This document shows, piece after piece, positions 7,970 to 9,814 of a stretch of DNA of 9,814 bases. The notes beneath the pieces were generated by a model. It ran no database searches. It was not told the DNA's origin and worked only from the letters and a program-made list of their open reading frames with translations. The stretch's first letter is position 1. Each line of letters opens with the position of its first letter. The stretch is from JBKCHH01 sp046302855 (GTDB lineage: Bacteria > Pseudomonadota > Alphaproteobacteria > Rickettsiales > UBA8987), in assembly GCA_046302855.1 (NCBI GenBank), contig JBKCHH010000098.1:1-9814 (forward strand). Direction: 5' to 3'. A program made the position numbers and the translations under genes.

Positions 7970-9241
7970 CTAATTTGACCAAACGATTGGGTCTTTCTTA
8001 CTTTCGGCGACAAGATGAACGCCAAATAATCGCCGTTTTGATTTCTTATCTAATTTCGCCCTTACCCCTGAATATCGCCCTAAATAAGCACGGATTATCT
8101 TATCTATTTCTTCATCCATGTTTCCCAAGATCGCTTCTTCATTGCAGAAAGAATATTGGTTGCCCCAACCCTTGACCTTGTTGTCAATATCACGAAGGGT
8201 GGCAATCAATGAATGATCGCACTGCTCTTTGTTTTGGGGAACATCAAACTTTTGCTTAAAGGTTTCATCTGTCATGTCTTGCAAAGATTTAAGAAGCCTC
8301 TGCCTAGAATCTTTATTTGGCCTTATATTTTTGCCTTCTATTTCAACACCAAGAAAATCAAACCTATTTGTAATCCCTGACACAGCTTTTGTATTTTTCT
8401 CACCAAGTTTATAAACGCTTAAACCCAAGCCATCGAGTATTGTCGCCCCTTTATTGAAGGCCTCACGCACCGCTTTCCAACCTTTTCCAAGCACTATAAA
8501 GTCATCTAAATATCGAAGGCAAGTGATGCCATTTTGATTCATGGCAACATCGAAATCGTAAAGCAAAATATTTCCTAATAGCGGCGATAAGCAGCATCCT
8601 TGAGGGGTACCTATAGTGTTGTAGTCGAAGAACCTCCTGCTTTCCAAAGGTATGCGATCAATATTTTTTATCTCCAGATTCGTAGCCGCATCTAAAATAC
8701 TAACAAAATCGTCATCTCCAGCATATTCTGCAACTTTAGAAATAACTTCTTTTCTTGGGATTTGCGTAAAAAAAGATTTGATGTCTGATTGATAAAAATG
8801 GTCAGCACCATTTTCGATGGCTCTAATCGCTGCCTGTATAGCAGGCTTAACTCCTTTCTTATTATCGTCTTGGCTTTTCAAAGCCCCATAACTGCCGGGT
8901 GCATTCAAATATTTTTCAGTTGATGGTAAGCCCTGAATGACATCTAAAATAGCTCTTTGAACAATTCTGCACTCGACAGATGCTAAAGCTATTGGGCGTT
9001 TTTTATCACCAACCGTAACGCCATGCGCTCCATCGAAAATTGGTTTAGTGCGCCTATTCTTGATAGCTCGATAAATTCTGCCGATATTTTCTCGTTCTTG
9101 CTCTTTGAATAGCCGGACAGATTCGCGAGTTTTATTCGAATCTGATTTCAGTCCGTTTTCATATATTTTTTGCCATGCATGATGCAAAAAATTTTCTGAA
9201 CATAATTGTTCGTATGGACTGCAATTTTTCTTTTTTGGCAT
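7970..9241 (-). CDS. Lone reverse transcriptase, group II-like / UG (DRT-type) candidate
   Basis: An RNA-directed DNA polymerase of 423 aa with all core blocks in order: RT1 around KKRPIALASVECRIVQ (80-95), an RT2-like block SYGALKS (117-123), RT3 YQSDIKSFF (150-158) with catalytic D153, RT4 GTPQGCCLSPLLGNI (211-225), RT5 RYLDDF (243-248) with D246 and D247, RT6 GATILDGLGLSVYKLGEK (265-282) and RT7 FDFLGVEIEG (294-303). Residues 304-423 form a thumb-like helical tail with no HNH, maturase zinc finger, protease or integrase motif. Retron NAxxH and VTG signatures and the DGR-type QxxxSQ block are not seen. The QGCCLSPLLGNI block is closest in style to group II-like RTs, but no intron domain V follows the gene. 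A plausible reading is a UG/Abi-type RT, many of which are anti-phage; the subgroup cannot be named by eye. AGGG lies about ten bases before the ATG. Composition is richer in G+C than the neighbouring genes, suggesting transfer. Confidence 0.9.
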   Translation of the reverse strand: MPKKKNCSPYEQLCSENFLHHAWQKIYENGLKSDSNKTRESVRLFKEQERENIGRIYRAIKNRRTKPIFDGAHGVTVGDKKRPIALASVECRIVQRAILDVIQGLPSTEKYLNAPGSYGALKSQDDNKKGVKPAIQAAIRAIENGADHFYQSDIKSFFTQIPRKEVISKVAEYAGDDDFVSILDAATNLEIKNIDRIPLESRRFFDYNTIGTPQGCCLSPLLGNILLYDFDVAMNQNGITCLRYLDDFIVLGKGWKAVREAFNKGATILDGLGLSVYKLGEKNTKAVSGITNRFDFLGVEIEGKNIRPNKDSRQRLLKSLQDMTDETFKQKFDVPQNKEQCDHSLIATLRDIDNKVKGWGNQYSFCNEEAILGNMDEEIDKIIRAYLGRYSGVRAKLDKKSKRRLFGVHLVAESKKDPIVWSN

Positions 9242-9425
9242 CTAGCTGACCCTGGTGGTAAACTCTATTCACTAATCTTGTGTCCGATTCTCTTGCTTCA
9301 AATTGAAGCTCGCCTACTACGATTTGCCGATTCGCCGAAGCGACGACACTACCTGAGCAGTGGCCACCATCAAACCACCCGATGCTTTGGTTAAGCATTG
9401 TTAGGTATGTAGCAACCAGATAGAC
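9242..9425 (-). ncRNA. Candidate structured leader / ncRNA of the reverse transcriptase
   Basis: The bases upstream of the RT are about 48% G+C over 9241-9420 (86 of 180 by hand count), against about 33% in the next 60 bases. On the minus strand it has three perfect hairpins: atgctt/aagcat with a five-base loop (9382-9398), tcgc-TTCG-gcga with the extra-stable cUUCGg loop (9332-9343), and gcttcaa/ttgaagc with a minimal loop (9295-9309). There is also the palindrome gtggccac near 9361. Longer-range complements exist, such as ccacca (9364-9369) with tggtgg (9253-9258), and gacacaa (9423-9429) with ttgtgtc (9278-9284), though matches that short are expected by chance. Retrons, DRT2 and DRT9 all carry a functional RNA just upstream of the RT, so this may be a template or cofactor RNA. 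It could instead be only a 5' UTR. No known RNA family was recognised. Confidence 0.45.
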
Positions 9426-9431
9426 ACAATC

Positions 9432-9459
9432 AATATAGGTATTATTACAATAACATCAA
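9432..9459 (-). promoter_or_regulatory. Putative promoter of the RT leader
   Basis: On the minus strand TTGATG (9454-9459, four of six consensus bases) is followed after 16 bases by TATATT (9432-9437, five of six). Initiation would fall near 9425, which coincides with the edge where G+C rises and the hairpins begin. The spacing and the match to the composition boundary are the support; AT-rich DNA makes chance matches common. Confidence 0.45.
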
Positions 9460-9535
9460 GGGGGCATAAAATTAGGCCACCTCCAAAGAATTTGCTTTAT
9501 GAAATAGTGTCCCAAACTCTGACATATATGCAACA

Positions 9536-9551
9536 CCCCCCCCAAAAAAAA
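9536..9551. repeat. C8A8 homopolymer tract
   Basis: Eight C residues are followed directly by eight A residues in the intergenic region between the RT leader and the ABC-type gene. G/C runs of this length are unusual in AT-rich DNA and prone to slippage in replication and to sequencing length error. It lies about 110 bases upstream of the rightmost gene and outside any recognised promoter box. Confidence 0.7.
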
Positions 9552-9621
9552 CCAGCTCAAACTTTCTCCTCACTTGCACCATACGCTTTCGCTCCTTGGT
9601 ACTAAAATTAACTAGCAATCC

Positions 9622-9637
9622 ATAGCAATAGTGCTAT
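9622..9637. repeat. Perfect inverted repeat upstream of the ABC-type gene
   Basis: atagca and tgctat form a 6-bp perfect stem around the loop atag, flanked by ctag on both sides (9612-9615 and 9638-9641). It lies 25 bases before the start codon at 9663. No T-run follows on either strand, so it is not a classical terminator. It could be a 5' UTR hairpin or a repressor site. Confidence 0.45.
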
Positions 9638-9662
9638 CTAGCATTAAAAAATACAGCCTGGA

Positions 9663-9814
9663 ATGCCTACCACCCAAACAAATCCACTAAAAAACTTCTT
9701 TAAAGTTTTGTTCTCTTTTAAAAAGGAGCTGGTTTTTATAACCATTGGCATAGTTTTGGTATCGATAAGTATTGTGCTAATAGGCTATAGCCTTAGGCAT
9801 TTTGTGGATTCTGG
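9663..9814 (+). CDS. Probable ABC exporter transmembrane subunit, N-terminal fragment (runs off right edge)
   Basis: An open frame begins with ATG at 9663, the first ATG after an in-frame stop at 9645-9647, and runs to the edge, giving 50 residues. After a polar and basic start, with lysines at 10, 14, 20 and 21, a long hydrophobic helix covers about residues 23-43. It ends in YSLRHFVDSG. That layout, a basic amphipathic lead, one helix, then LRxxVDxG, is typical of the first transmembrane segment of MsbA-like ABC half-exporters, especially the alphaproteobacterial MsbA-related group. The ATP-binding domain that would prove it lies outside the window. No good Shine-Dalgarno sequence is seen. 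Coding status is likely; the family call is tentative. Confidence 0.5.
   Translation, partial: MPTTQTNPLKNFFKVLFSFKKELVFITIGIVLVSISIVLIGYSLRHFVDS

Noticed and set aside
9159..9398. An 80-codon minus-strand open frame overlapping the RT start in another frame
   Set aside because: It has no convincing ribosome binding site, overlaps the RT by 83 bases, matches no family I recognise, and its interval coincides with the hairpin-rich leader, where higher G+C makes open frames more likely by chance.
9400..9406. gttaggt, matching the integron core-site pattern GTTRRRY
   Set aside because: The seven-base degenerate pattern is expected about ten times per strand in this length, there is no matching attC at the other end of the RT gene, and no integrase is present.
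7771..9425. Group II intron containing the RT
   Set aside because: No domain V-like hairpin or intron end was visible between the RT stop and glyA, and the protein lacks the typical endonuclease tail. A covariance search would settle it.
7970..9425. Retron or diversity-generating retroelement
   Set aside because: The NAxxH and VTG retron signatures and the DGR-type QxxxSQ motif were not found, and no template/variable repeat pair or Avd-like gene is in the window. A divergent retron is not fully excluded.
9467..9520. Minus-strand frame of about 17 codons starting ATGTCAGAG near the C8A8 tract
   Set aside because: It is too short, has no ribosome binding site and no recognisable product.
1..9814. 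CRISPR array, tRNA or rRNA genes
   Set aside because: No regularly spaced short repeats, no tRNA cloverleaf elements and no rRNA-like stretches were noticed on either strand.

Overview
The window is low-GC bacterial DNA, roughly a third G+C by hand counts in the housekeeping part. It comes from a Gram-negative, most likely an alphaproteobacterium and possibly a Rickettsiales-like lineage. The glyA-nrdR pair, the style of the dispersed 'cgtcattgcga' palindromic repeats and the AT-rich intergenic spacers suggest this, but no rRNA or other marker is present to fix the taxonomy.

Layout. Positions 1-431 (minus strand) hold the N-terminal part of a secreted cysteine-rich repeat protein that runs off the left edge. 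A 62-base divergent promoter region separates it from ahpC-ahpD (494-1575, plus strand), an alkyl hydroperoxide reductase pair whose cysteine layout matches the AhpC/AhpD system known from Mycobacterium. A degenerate palindromic repeat (1618-1768) fills the gap before a run of minus-strand genes: a UPF0114/YqhA-type membrane protein (1802-2314), dnaE (2362-5790), a second, inverted copy of the same repeat (5808-5946), then nrdR (5980-6435) and glyA (6448-7770), which are 12 bases apart and likely one operon with a promoter in front of glyA.

The accessory part is 7970-9425. A lone minus-strand reverse transcriptase of 423 aa has intact RT1-RT7 motifs (YLDD box) but no maturase, endonuclease or integrase domain, and no group II intron domain V was seen nearby. 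Just upstream is a leader of about 185 nt at about 48% G+C, clearly richer than its surroundings. It contains several perfect hairpins, one capped by a cUUCGg tetraloop, and a sigma70-like promoter is placed to start transcription at its edge. This arrangement of RT gene plus structured 5' RNA resembles anti-phage RT systems (DRT/UG families, retrons), but the gene does not show the usual retron or DGR signatures. It is the best candidate in the window for an undescribed system.

At the right edge (9663 onward, plus strand) is the start of a membrane protein that looks like the first transmembrane helix of an ABC exporter half-transporter, preceded by a small perfect hairpin.

Functionally the housekeeping genes cover peroxide detoxification (AhpC/AhpD), replication (DnaE), control of deoxynucleotide synthesis (NrdR) and one-carbon metabolism (GlyA). 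The RT locus stands apart in composition and probably arrived by horizontal transfer.
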